From Beggiatoa leptomitoformis (lineage in GTDB: Bacteria > Pseudomonadota > Gammaproteobacteria > Beggiatoales > Beggiatoaceae), in assembly GCF_001305575.3 (NCBI RefSeq), contig NZ_CP012373.2:3296261-3360260 (forward strand): DNA of 64,000 bases, read 5' to 3'. A program made the translations under genes and the position numbers. Shown piece by piece: positions 26,975 through 36,132 of the stretch; the stretch's first letter is position 1, and each line of letters opens with the position of its first letter. The notes below the pieces were generated by a model, which was not told the DNA's origin, searched no databases, and worked only from the letters and a program-made list of their open reading frames with translations.

Positions 26975-29900
26975 ATGACTGGCAACTATTTTCGTTACAT
27001 CACCCGTTTGGGTATCGATCGTAAATTAGGGGCATTATTGCTAATAACGGCAATTTTGCCCTTTTTAATTAGTGGTTCTTATGGATATTTTATTTCATCA
27101 ACGGTTATGACGGAAAAAATTATTACCGCGAGTGAACAAGATGTTAAAAAAACCAGTGAAAGTCTGGTTAATTATTTGAGCAACATACCTGGCGATTTAC
27201 GTTTTTTATCTTCCTCTTACGCAGTCACTTTTTATTTTCAATGGCGTAGCATCGATGAACCTTACAAACGTACCGAATGGGAAAAAAATACTAAACATTT
27301 ATTATTTTCCTTCTTAGATGCCTCAAGCTACTACACGCAAATTCAAGTTTTAGATGCGGATGGTATGGAACTAATTCGTGTCAATAAAAACCAAGAAAAT
27401 GAGAAAACCACCTTAGCCACAAATGCTGAGTTGCAAAATCGTAAAATGGATAGTTATTTTCAACACACGCTCGGCTTGAAGGCAGGACAAGTCTATTTAA
27501 ATAAATTAGTAATTGATAACACAACACAGAAAGAAAATATGTTGTATTACGCAATGCCTATTATTGATAAAAATAATGTTTTTCAAGGGATTATTGTATT
27601 ACAGTTCAACATGAATTTCTTAACAAACGCGCTTAAAGAGAACAGTCAAGAAGATAGTTACTTATTAATCAATAAAAAAGGTGGTTATCTTTATGATTCT
27701 AATATAGATAAAGTTGTTAATAACAAAACATTTGCTCAAGATTACCCTGCTTTATTCAAAGAGATGCAAGACAAAACAACAACTGGTTATTTTGTTGATA
27801 ATAATTTTATCACCAGTTTTACAACGGTATATCCTTTGCCTGATGTGGTTGATGACTACTGGTTTTTAATCAAACAAACAAATAAAGCACTGGCCCTTAA
27901 AGATTTATTGGCTTTCAAACAATTACTTTTTAGCGTAGCTGCCATTATTTTGATAATTATCATTATTGTGGCAAATTTTGTAACACGTCGTCCCTTAAAT
28001 GCACTATTACAAGTTAATCAGCACATGAAGCTATTGGCAATGGGACAATTGCCAGTTAAAAACGTTGAATATCAATCAACTGATGAGTTGGGCGAGTTAG
28101 TAGAATCTGCCAGACTATTAAAAAACAGCATCCGCACGGTTATAGAACGGACAAGAGCCATTGCAAGCGGTGATTATTCCACTGAAATAGAATTGCTTTC
28201 TGAGCAAGACCAGCTAGGTAGTTCTTTGCGAGAAATGACCGCGTTTTTACGCACGGCGAAACAACAGGATGACGCACAAAACTGGTTGAAAACAGGGCAA
28301 ATGCAATTAAGCCAAACGCTCAGTGGTGAGCAAGATATTTTAAAATTAGTTGAAAATATAATTAATTTTCTCACCCCTTATGTTAATGCACAAGTTGGTG
28401 CGGTCTATATTTATCAAGAAAATAATCAAACGCTTAAGCTATTAGCTAGCCATGCTTTTGTGTGGCGGAAAAATGCGGATAACGTCTTTAAATTGGGAGA
28501 AGGAATTGTTGGACAAGCGGCATTAGAGAAAAAATCTTTTGTGATTACCAACGCGCCAGAAAACTACGTTGTTATTCAAAGTGGTTTAGGGTCGGGAACG
28601 CCCCAACATTTATTGGTCTCACCTTTCTTGTATGAAAACGTATTGTGTGGTGTGATTGAACTTGCCTCATTTGATGCGTTTACGCCGTTACAAATAGACT
28701 TTATTAACCAAATTATGCCCAATATTGCTGTTGCCGCAACAACAGCGGAATCGCGCACAAAAATGCAACAATTGCTGTTGCAAAGTCGGATGCAAGAAGA
28801 AGAACTCAAAACACAGAATGAAGAATTACAAAGTCAATCGGAAGAATTGCAAACCCAACAAGAAGAATTGCGTCAAACGAATGATGAGCTGGAAATTCGC
28901 GCTCGTGAATTAGAAGTGCAAAAAGAGGAAATTCGCAAGAAAAATATTAACATGGAAAAAGCGCAAGCCGCTATTGAAGCCAAAGCGCATGAGTTAGAAC
29001 TTGCCAGTAAGTACAAATCTGAGTTTCTTGCCAATATGTCGCATGAATTGCGTACTCCCTTAAATAGTCTGCTTATTTTGTCAAATTTACTCATAGAAAA
29101 TCCACAGGGTAATTTAACGCAACAACAGATTGATTATGCGAAAACCATCAATGGCGCAGGAGCAGATTTACTCAATCTAATCAATGAAATTTTGGATTTA
29201 TCTAAGGTAGAAGCAGGTAAAATTGAAGCGCATCCTGAAGAGGTTTCATTACGAGAACTGATTGAATCTAATCGCTTAAAGTTTCAACACATTGCCGACC
29301 AGAAGGGATTACGCTTTAGTATCGATATTATAGAGCCATTACCCGATACAATTTTTACAGATACCCATCGTTTAAAACAAATCATTAATAATTTACTGGC
29401 GAATGCCTTTAAATTTACCTTAGAAGGTGGTGTTACTTTATCGGTTGTCCGTCCCTCGCAATCGCTGGAAGCACTGGAAAGAATCAATCTTATTCCTAGC
29501 AGAACCATTGCGTTAAGTGTAACAGATACGGGGATTGGCATTCCTAAAGAAAAGCAAGCTATTGTTTTTGAAGCATTCCAACAGGCTGATGGAACAACCA
29601 GCCGTCGATTTGGAGGAACTGGGTTAGGTTTGTCGATTTCTCGGCAATTATCGCGCTTATTAGGGGGAGAGATTTGTTTGCAAAGTGAGGAAGGCAAGGG
29701 CAGTTGTTTTACCCTGTATTTGCCTGAACGTTTAGACGGAAAGCCCGCCAGTAAAACGCCACCCACCTTGACAATCGCAACAAAAAATTCCACGCCCGTA
29801 TCATCGGATGATAATAATTCGGGGATTCATAGCATGGATAAATTGTCGGGTTCTGTCAGTCAAAATATAGAACCGCCTAAAACAACGGTGACAGATGATA

Positions 29901-31108
29901 ATTTAAGTGATGACCGTTACGCATTGAAACCCAATGATAAGTTTATCCTTATCATTGAGGATGACCGAAAATTTTTAAAGATTTTAATGGATTTAGCCCG
30001 TGAAAAGGATTTCAAATGTTTGGTTGCTGAGGATGGTAAGGATGGTTTAGAACTTGCCCAAACTTATAAACCCCATGCCATTATTTTGGATGTAGGCTTG
30101 CCTAAAGTGGATGGATGGACGGTTATGGAGCGGTTAAAAGAAAACCCTGAAACCCGTCATATTCCTGTACATTTTATGTCAGGTGCAGACCAAGAGCGGG
30201 AAGCGAAAAAAATGGGGGCAATCGGTTATTTATTAAAGCCTATTAGTTTGAGCGAATTAGGTGAAGCTTTTAAGAAAATTGAGCGGTTTATTGATAAAAC
30301 CCTTAAAACCTTATTGGTTGTTGTCGATAGTGATGTTCGTCAAGCAGAAATCCAACAATTGGTGAGTTCTAGTGATGTGCAATCTCTATTTATCAAGACA
30401 TTAACTGATGCGCAGGAAAGCTTACTGAATAATCGTTTTGATTGTTTGATTGTTGATATTGATATAGAACACGGGCAGGGATTGCAATTATTGGCGTTTT
30501 TACACAATACCGAGCGATTATCTCAAATTCCTGTGATTTTATACACGGCACGCGAGTTGACAGTTGATGAAGAAATTGTGCTGCGTCGTTATGAGGATAA
30601 CCTGACCGTAAAAATGGTGAGTTCGCCTGAACGCTTATTGGATGAAACAACATTGTTTTTACATCAGATAGAAGAAAAGTTACCTGATGAAAAACGTAAA
30701 ATGTTACGTTTAGTACATGATAAAGAAGCTATTTTATCTAATAAAAAGGTGTTAATTGTTGATGATGATGTGCGTAATACCTTTGCATTAACGACAGTTT
30801 TAGAAAACAAGAATATGCAGGTGTTAGTCAGCGAAAATGGGAAAGAGGGGCTGGACATGTTGAGCTTGAATCCTGATATTTCTATGGTTTTGATGGATGT
30901 CATGATGCCAGAAATGGATGGATATGAAGCAATGCGTGCCATTCGAGCACAGTTGCGTTTCCGTAAATTGCCCATTATTGCATTAACGGCAAAAGCCATG
31001 AAAGGCGATAAGGCCAAGTGTATTGAGGCGGGGGCTAATGATTATCTAACGAAACCTGTTGATACTGATAAGTTATTATCGTTAATGCGTGTATGGTTAT
31101 ATCGTTAA
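26975..31108 (+). CDS. Membrane hybrid histidine kinase: sensor, HAMP, GAF, kinase, three REC
   Basis: A 1377-residue inner-membrane sensor. The ATG at 26975 has AAGGA 9 bp upstream; the frame opens earlier at a TTG without support. TM1 is about 18-40 and TM2 about 315-340, flanking a periplasmic Cache-like sensor. Then come HAMP (to about 400), GAF (about 435-595), a Glu/Gln-rich coiled coil (about 600-672), HisKA with His690 (NMSHELRTPL) and HATPase with DTGIGIP and GGTGLGLSI. REC1 has Asp1039 and REC3 Asp1308. REC2 (Asp1161) is atypical. No DNA-binding output is present. Confidence 0.93.
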   Translation: MTGNYFRYITRLGIDRKLGALLLITAILPFLISGSYGYFISSTVMTEKIITASEQDVKKTSESLVNYLSNIPGDLRFLSSSYAVTFYFQWRSIDEPYKRTEWEKNTKHLLFSFLDASSYYTQIQVLDADGMELIRVNKNQENEKTTLATNAELQNRKMDSYFQHTLGLKAGQVYLNKLVIDNTTQKENMLYYAMPIIDKNNVFQGIIVLQFNMNFLTNALKENSQEDSYLLINKKGGYLYDSNIDKVVNNKTFAQDYPALFKEMQDKTTTGYFVDNNFITSFTTVYPLPDVVDDYWFLIKQTNKALALKDLLAFKQLLFSVAAIILIIIIIVANFVTRRPLNALLQVNQHMKLLAMGQLPVKNVEYQSTDELGELVESARLLKNSIRTVIERTRAIASGDYSTEIELLSEQDQLGSSLREMTAFLRTAKQQDDAQNWLKTGQMQLSQTLSGEQDILKLVENIINFLTPYVNAQVGAVYIYQENNQTLKLLASHAFVWRKNADNVFKLGEGIVGQAALEKKSFVITNAPENYVVIQSGLGSGTPQHLLVSPFLYENVLCGVIELASFDAFTPLQIDFINQIMPNIAVAATTAESRTKMQQLLLQSRMQEEELKTQNEELQSQSEELQTQQEELRQTNDELEIRARELEVQKEEIRKKNINMEKAQAAIEAKAHELELASKYKSEFLANMSHELRTPLNSLLILSNLLIENPQGNLTQQQIDYAKTINGAGADLLNLINEILDLSKVEAGKIEAHPEEVSLRELIESNRLKFQHIADQKGLRFSIDIIEPLPDTIFTDTHRLKQIINNLLANAFKFTLEGGVTLSVVRPSQSLEALERINLIPSRTIALSVTDTGIGIPKEKQAIVFEAFQQADGTTSRRFGGTGLGLSISRQLSRLLGGEICLQSEEGKGSCFTLYLPERLDGKPASKTPPTLTIATKNSTPVSSDDNNSGIHSMDKLSGSVSQNIEPPKTTVTDDNLSDDRYALKPNDKFILIIEDDRKFLKILMDLAREKDFKCLVAEDGKDGLELAQTYKPHAIILDVGLPKVDGWTVMERLKENPETRHIPVHFMSGADQEREAKKMGAIGYLLKPISLSELGEAFKKIERFIDKTLKTLLVVVDSDVRQAEIQQLVSSSDVQSLFIKTLTDAQESLLNNRFDCLIVDIDIEHGQGLQLLAFLHNTERLSQIPVILYTARELTVDEEIVLRRYEDNLTVKMVSSPERLLDETTLFLHQIEEKLPDEKRKMLRLVHDKEAILSNKKVLIVDDDVRNTFALTTVLENKNMQVLVSENGKEGLDMLSLNPDISMVLMDVMMPEMDGYEAMRAIRAQLRFRKLPIIALTAKAMKGDKAKCIEAGANDYLTKPVDTDKLLSLMRVWLYR

Positions 31109-31109
31109 T

Positions 31110-32159
31110 ATGTTGGATTACAACGTATTTGCGTCAAATATTAAGCAATGGGGTATCGAACTGGGGTTTCAGCAAGTAGGTATTAGTGATATAGACCTAA
31201 CGACAGCAGAACAAACGTTAATACAATGGCTTAATGATGGTTATCATGGTGACATGGCGTTTATGGCAAAGCATGGCACAAAACGCAGTCGTCCTGCTGA
31301 ATTAGTGCCTGATACTTTACGGGTTATTTCCGTGAGGATGGACTATTTACCCGAATCTCAAATGCAAATGTTGGCGGTGTTAAATCAATCTGGAAGTGCT
31401 TATATTTCCCGCTATGCCTTAGGACGCGATTATCACAAGGTATTACGACAACGTTTAAAACAGTTAGCCATACGTATTACAAAAGAAATTGATGGACAAA
31501 TATATCGCGTATTTGTTGATAGCGCGCCCGTATTAGAAAAGCCCTTAGCAGAAAAAGCGGGATTAGGTTGGATAGGTAAACATACTAATCTTATCAATCG
31601 TCAAGTAGGGTCATATTTTTTTTTAGGGGAAATTTATGTAGATTTACCCTTACCCGTGGATGTTCCTGTCAATGCCCATTGTGGACGTTGTCAGGCTTGC
31701 TTGACGATATGCCCAACGCAGGCAATTATTGCGCCTTATCAACTGGATGCTAGACGATGTATTGCTTACCTGACCATTGAATTTAAGGGCAGTATTCCTA
31801 TTGAGTTGCGCCCACTAATCGGTAATCGCATTTATGGCTGTGACGATTGTCAGTTGGTTTGCCCATGGAATCGCTTTGCACAATTGACAACAGAAAGTGA
31901 TTTTTTACCCCGTCAAGCACTGATTAACCCGCCGTTGATAACTTTATTTAACTGGACTGAAGCCGAATTTTTGCAACAGACGGAAGGCAGTGCTATTCGT
32001 CGCATTGGATATGAAAGTTGGTTGCGTAATATCGCTGTTGCATTGGGAAATGCTACCCCAACGACAGACATTATTGCCTGTTTACAACAGCGTTTATCAG
32101 TCCCATCGACCATTGTGCGCGAGCATGTTGAATGGGCATTACAACGATTACAGAGGTAA
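31110..32159 (+). CDS. queG: Epoxyqueuosine reductase
   Basis: Performs the last step of queuosine synthesis in tRNA, reducing epoxyqueuosine with cobalamin and two [4Fe-4S] clusters. The ferredoxin-like motifs are CGRCQACLTICPTQAI (from about residue 191) and CDDCQLVCPW. The N-terminal cobalamin-binding domain has GFQQVGISD and RYALGRDYHKVLR. The ATG at 31110 gives 349 residues and starts 1 bp after the kinase stop; an in-frame GTG inside the kinase gene was rejected. Its cobalamin need links it to the B12 uptake genes at 12334-15531. Confidence 0.95.
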   Translation: MLDYNVFASNIKQWGIELGFQQVGISDIDLTTAEQTLIQWLNDGYHGDMAFMAKHGTKRSRPAELVPDTLRVISVRMDYLPESQMQMLAVLNQSGSAYISRYALGRDYHKVLRQRLKQLAIRITKEIDGQIYRVFVDSAPVLEKPLAEKAGLGWIGKHTNLINRQVGSYFFLGEIYVDLPLPVDVPVNAHCGRCQACLTICPTQAIIAPYQLDARRCIAYLTIEFKGSIPIELRPLIGNRIYGCDDCQLVCPWNRFAQLTTESDFLPRQALINPPLITLFNWTEAEFLQQTEGSAIRRIGYESWLRNIAVALGNATPTTDIIACLQQRLSVPSTIVREHVEWALQRLQR

Positions 32160-32807
32160 TTATTCTGTTTTGCTTTCTAGTGGCATATCTATCATATTTA
32201 ATTGTGCAACAGCCGCATTGGGTTTTACAACGACAACAGACACCATGCCATTCGCGCTTTTTTGTAATCGCTCAGCATTCGCAACCGCATCCTCATAATT
32301 CTCATACAAACTGCCACCCCCTTGTTTTGCATATTGGTGAAAAACATCATTCCATTCTAATATTTGTGAAGACTCTTTTAACTGAATTTTATAGAGCCGT
32401 TGTGGGGGCGTTGTGCCACAAGCAGTGGCTTTTTGAGGAGTCGCAAGTGGTGTGGCGACAGGTTTACGTTTATTACGTTCAGCATCATGCCAACCTGTAT
32501 CCCAACAAGTACGTTGCAGGGTATGTAGCTGATAAGGATTTTGTTGACGGTCAACACCTTGATAAAAAGCGGTTTCGCCCTTTTTCAAATAAACTGAGCG
32601 TTCTTTATCTTCTTCTGTGACCCCTGTAGAAATCTCGACTAGCATGGTATCAATAAGCTCGGTTAATTCCGCCATCGACCAGTTTTTACGATTTTCCATT
32701 TTTAATCGTTGTAATAAATAGCGTAAGGCGCGCAATGTATCCGATGCCGCATCGCGTTGCGCTTGTGTTTCTAATTTTAGTTTATTATCAACGTCTATTG
32801 TGTTCAT
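32160..32807 (-). CDS. Uncharacterised cytoplasmic protein
   Basis: 215 residues from the ATG at 32807, which has GGAG 6 bp upstream; a GTG five codons earlier lacks a site. There is no signal or membrane segment. The N-terminal third is charged and helical (TLRALRYLLQRLKMENRKNW). The middle is a Pro/Thr-rich linker (about 115-135). The C-terminal part reads YKIQLKESSQILEWNDVFHQ and looks like a small alpha/beta domain. Its stop codon abuts the queG stop on the other strand with no spacer. No family recognised. Confidence 0.7.
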   Translation of the reverse strand: MNTIDVDNKLKLETQAQRDAASDTLRALRYLLQRLKMENRKNWSMAELTELIDTMLVEISTGVTEEDKERSVYLKKGETAFYQGVDRQQNPYQLHTLQRTCWDTGWHDAERNKRKPVATPLATPQKATACGTTPPQRLYKIQLKESSQILEWNDVFHQYAKQGGGSLYENYEDAVANAERLQKSANGMVSVVVVKPNAAVAQLNMIDMPLESKTE

Positions 32808-32911
32808 GTTATCTCCGCCCACGTGTGCAATAAATCCGTGCTTTTCGGTTTAGGATAACTCGATATGACCTGATGGTGATGTATTTGCGTTATAAAAATT
32901 GAGCTGATTTT

Positions 32912-34018
32912 TCAGGCTATTTTAGTCGACTGCGTAATGCCTACTCCCATCATTTTTGAAAGCGCGGCTAAAAAAAGGGTTTCATTGACAATGGTCATGT
33001 CAAAAGAACGGCTTAAACTTTCGGCTTCTTCGTTGCTGATTCCCAACACAAATAAAATCGATTCTGAGTGGGTTAAACGCAGGCGTTTTCGTAATTGCTG
33101 ATATTTATATAAGGAATCGCGAAACTCGCCCGACTTGCATTCAATCCATAAAGGAATACTACCTTGTATCAGGAAGAACAAGTCAATTTCATTTCGTTCA
33201 TTGTCTGGAAAACTAATTTTTCCGCCTCGAAAATAACCAAACTTTACCCGCTTTTCCCATAATAATGAGGTCACTTTCATAAATATGTACCATTCCAACC
33301 AATCGCCATTGAAAAAATTGACAATTTTTCGTGCAGGTTGTAATGATAAATAAACACGGTCTTTTGTTTTATTGTCAATGTTATAGCGGGTAATAAACGC
33401 ACATTTATAAAGCAACTGAATAAAATCTTTTAATTTTTTAATTTCTACTTCAGAATAATGACCGAAATGAAAGCACAAGCGTGCATTTTCTTTAGTTTGT
33501 AATCTTTTGATAGAGGCAATTAGTTTGTTGAGTAAGGCGTAATTGTCTCCAAGTTCTACCGCAACTTCGTCAAAATAGCCTGAAATATCCATTAATTGAT
33601 CATCAAGGGTTAGCGCAATCTGGCGGGACTTGAACCAGTTTTGCAAACTATCTAAATCATTTTCAAACGGAAAATCATTTTTGTGGGAAAACGCATAACC
33701 TTTGTCCAGTGCCTGTGCAGTAGATGTGGGTTTAGGTGATTTTAATTGCGCGCTTTCACCATTATTGAACGTATTGAATAAGGCTCCAATATTATTACTT
33801 TGTGGTTTCGTTGCCGCGATAGTTTCAGCGGCTTTTGCGCGGGCGGTAAGGGCGATTTGTTTGAGTTCTTTATTTTTATCGGTCAGTTTTTGAATTAAAA
33901 CAATTGTATCATGTACTTGAGCAGTTTTTTTACACAGTGGACAGGCAACCGTTCTAGCTATATGTTGATTAGCAACCTCTCGTAAATACCCACAACTTGC
34001 ACAACGTAGTATTGCCAT
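32912..34018 (-). CDS. Zinc-ribbon protein with a C-terminal PD-(D/E)XK nuclease-like domain
   Basis: 368 residues from the ATG at 34018. An N-terminal zinc ribbon has Cys6, Cys9, Cys26 and Cys29 (CASCG...CPLC). A helical, Lys/Ala-rich linker follows (about 38-110). The C-terminal domain has WLEWYIF (Glu242), NEIDLFF (Asp279) and IECKSG (Glu293, Lys295), the E-D-ExK pattern of PD-(D/E)XK enzymes. It resembles the nuclease part of DUF1887/Card1-type proteins, but the CARF sensor half is missing. Standalone gene with no CRISPR or defence neighbours. Substrate unknown. Confidence 0.75.
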   Translation of the reverse strand: MAILRCASCGYLREVANQHIARTVACPLCKKTAQVHDTIVLIQKLTDKNKELKQIALTARAKAAETIAATKPQSNNIGALFNTFNNGESAQLKSPKPTSTAQALDKGYAFSHKNDFPFENDLDSLQNWFKSRQIALTLDDQLMDISGYFDEVAVELGDNYALLNKLIASIKRLQTKENARLCFHFGHYSEVEIKKLKDFIQLLYKCAFITRYNIDNKTKDRVYLSLQPARKIVNFFNGDWLEWYIFMKVTSLLWEKRVKFGYFRGGKISFPDNERNEIDLFFLIQGSIPLWIECKSGEFRDSLYKYQQLRKRLRLTHSESILFVLGISNEEAESLSRSFDMTIVNETLFLAALSKMMGVGITQSTKIA

Positions 34019-34385
34019 TTTTTTAAAACCCCTCAAAATTAATTTTTTATAAGCAATGTTATGAAGTATCACCTCAAGATTATCTCGAAATTATTAGGAA
34101 TGATGCAGTTGCGAGGAGTACAATTGCATCAGCCCTGATTATAAAGGAAATATAGAAGTACATAAAGCTTTGGTGGTATTTATGAAAGCACGAAGCTTGG
34201 CGAGATATTTAATGTAAAGCAGAGACCAGCTAAGTTTTATAAATTTAACGGGTCTTTTGGGGTGTGACTAAGGGATTATAGGTTGGTTTTCATTGCAACT
34301 GGTAAACACCACTAGCCCACCTTTTTGAAGGTAGGCTAGTTGACCTATTTGCAGGTAACGAATTTATGCGTAACGATAAAAATGT
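34019..34385. other. Intergenic region between the zinc-ribbon gene and ccpA
   Basis: 367 bp; both flanking genes are on the minus strand, so it should hold the promoter of the zinc-ribbon gene and the end of ccpA. Apart from the hairpin at 34311-34340 no gene, RNA or repeat was recognised. Confidence 0.5.
34311..34340 (-). terminator. Hairpin downstream of ccpA
   Basis: ACTAGCC-C-ACC at 34311-34321 pairs with GGT-A-GGCTAGT at 34330-34340, with one mismatch and an 8-nt loop. It lies 46 bp after the ccpA stop. The T-run is weak, so termination is probable rather than certain. Confidence 0.6.
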
Positions 34386-35381
34386 TTACTTTTCGTTAAA
34401 TGGTTGAGGATGTAGTGTTTTGTCACCAGAAGGTGGCAATATGGGGATTAAGAAGCTAGGTTGTTCACCTGTAAGCGTTTTTAAGAAGGCGACAACCTTG
34501 GCATTTTCTTCAGCAGTAAATTTCTTACCCAGTTGTAACCGTCCCATGGTATCGACTGCTTCGGTTAATGTTTTTGCCGCGCCATCATGGAAGTACGGGT
34601 AGGTTAATTCTACGTTGCGCAGTGTTGGCACTTTAAAGAAAAAGCGATCAGCATCTTTACCTGTGACGGCTTTACGTCCTTCTGCTGGGTTATCTGTTTT
34701 ATAGGGTTCAACTAATCCCATTTTTTGGAAAGAGCTACCACCTACAGCAGCCCCATTATGACAGGCAACACAGCCACTTTCTTTGAACAACTTATAGCCT
34801 GCTTGTTCGTCTGCGCTTAATGCATCTTTTTTGCCTAATAACCATTGGTCAAAACGAGAGTTTGGCGTAACAAGTGTTTTTTCAAATTCTGCAATGGCTT
34901 GCGTTACTTCATCAATGGTTACTTTCTCTGTACCAAAGACTTGTTTAAACTCTGCTACGTATTGAGGTATAGAAGCTAAAACCTCTACGGCCAATTCGTG
35001 AGTGAATGCCATTTCTTTTGGATTGGCAATTGGTCCGCCTGCTTGTGCTTTCAAATCAGCCGCACGTCCATCCCAAAACTGCGCAATATTCATACTGGCA
35101 TTCAGCACGGTAGGGGAGTTGATAGGACCTTGTTGCCAATTGTGTCCAATGGAAGTTGTTAAATTATCCGTGCCGCCCATGCTCAAGTTGTGGCAAGAAT
35201 TACAGGAAATAAAACCTGATTTAGAGAGACGTGGGTCAAAATACAGTTTTTTGCCCAACTCTGCTTGAGCCGCATTAATGGATTTTGCGGGGGTAATTGG
35301 TTGAATGGGTTCGTCGGCAAAGACCGATTGTATTAACACACTGGCGGTTAAGGTAGCCAATATTAATGTGTTAAATTGCAT
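34386..35381 (-). CDS. ccpA: Di-haem cytochrome c peroxidase
   Basis: Periplasmic enzyme that reduces hydrogen peroxide to water using electrons from cytochrome c or a cupredoxin. The signal peptide ends about VFA-DE (residue 22). Two c-type haem sites are present: CNSCH (60-64, low-potential peroxidatic) and CVACH (204-208). The distal segment VPTLRNVELTYPYFHDGA is characteristic. 331 residues; GAGGA ribosome binding site. It is divergent from the HExxH gene across a short region with a 21-bp palindrome. MauG-like proteins are the less likely alternative. Confidence 0.93.
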   Translation of the reverse strand: MQFNTLILATLTASVLIQSVFADEPIQPITPAKSINAAQAELGKKLYFDPRLSKSGFISCNSCHNLSMGGTDNLTTSIGHNWQQGPINSPTVLNASMNIAQFWDGRAADLKAQAGGPIANPKEMAFTHELAVEVLASIPQYVAEFKQVFGTEKVTIDEVTQAIAEFEKTLVTPNSRFDQWLLGKKDALSADEQAGYKLFKESGCVACHNGAAVGGSSFQKMGLVEPYKTDNPAEGRKAVTGKDADRFFFKVPTLRNVELTYPYFHDGAAKTLTEAVDTMGRLQLGKKFTAEENAKVVAFLKTLTGEQPSFLIPILPPSGDKTLHPQPFNEK

Positions 35382-35462
35382 ATTATTTCCTCTTAACAGG
35401 TCGTTAAAAATAGGGATTCAATAATCTCGTGGTTTTGCACAATATAACGATAGCTTATTGAG

Positions 35463-35483
35463 TATTTAGACTGAGTCTAAATA
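35463..35483. promoter_or_regulatory. 21-bp perfect palindrome, candidate operator
   Basis: TATTTAGACT-G-AGTCTAAATA: 10-bp arms around one base. It lies in the 162 bp between the divergent ccpA and HExxH genes, about 82 bp from the ccpA start and 61 bp from the other. The dyad is typical of a dimeric repressor or activator site. The regulator is unknown; TTTAGA-type arms recall Irr/Fur-class boxes, but that is only a resemblance. Confidence 0.6.
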
Positions 35484-35543
35484 TAACTCGAAATAGGCAT
35501 AAGACACAATAAACTATTTTTCTTAATTCATTATTAACGCATT

Positions 35544-36041
35544 ATGAACAATCATCATGTTTTAACTTGTATAGATGTACCTTTATTAGCCTTGGAGCAA
35601 CTATTAGCACGTTTTGGAATAACATTAATTATGTTAGAAAAAGGAGCTATCATTGAAGGGAGTTATTGGGGAGAAGCTGAAGCGGGTTTAGTACAGAATC
35701 GAGTTTATGTCCGTCCTGACACACCGATTCATTCTCTTTTACATGAAGCATGTCATTATATTTGTATGGATAAACAACGTCGTGATGAATTACATACAGA
35801 CGCAGGAGGCGAATATATAGAAGAAAATGGTGTATGTTATTTACAGATTGTGTTGGCTGATTATATTCCTACAATGGATAAAGCCCGTATGTGGGCAGAT
35901 ATGGATGCATGGGGTTATACCTTTCGTTTAGGGTCAAGCCAAGCATGGTTTGAAGAAGATGCTACTGATGCAAAAATGTGGTTGATTGAACATCAATTAC
36001 TTGATATGTTAGGATATCCTACATGGAAAGTACGCGCGTAA
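35544..36041 (+). CDS. Uncharacterised HExxH (zincin-like) protein
   Basis: 165 residues, no signal peptide or membrane helix. SLLHEACHYICMD carries His67-Glu68-xx-His71, a zinc-peptidase-like motif. GGEYIEENGVCYLQ follows, with Glu93 or Glu94 as a possible third ligand. The C-terminus is Trp-rich and acidic (ARMWADMDAWGYTFRLG). A cytoplasmic metallopeptidase is possible, but the compact size is unusual. Divergent from ccpA and followed by a strong terminator. Confidence 0.75.
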   Translation: MNNHHVLTCIDVPLLALEQLLARFGITLIMLEKGAIIEGSYWGEAEAGLVQNRVYVRPDTPIHSLLHEACHYICMDKQRRDELHTDAGGEYIEENGVCYLQIVLADYIPTMDKARMWADMDAWGYTFRLGSSQAWFEEDATDAKMWLIEHQLLDMLGYPTWKVRA

Positions 36042-36050
36042 AACGGACAT

Positions 36051-36085
36051 AAAAAAACGCGACTTCTTGTGAAAGTCGCGTTTTT
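36051..36085. terminator. Bidirectional rho-independent terminator
   Basis: AAAAACGCGACTT (36053-36065), 7-nt loop, AAGTCGCGTTTTT (36073-36085). A-run and T-run on either side make it work for both the HExxH gene (+) and actP (-). Confidence 0.92.
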
Positions 36086-36132
36086 AAGGGGAATTTACTT
36101 TTTAGGGATAGTTGAAGTAAATTCGCGTTATC

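Noticed and set aside
32912-34018. Evidence for a type III CRISPR system
   Set aside because: Only the nuclease-type domain resembles Card1; no repeats, cas genes or CARF domain were seen anywhere in the window.
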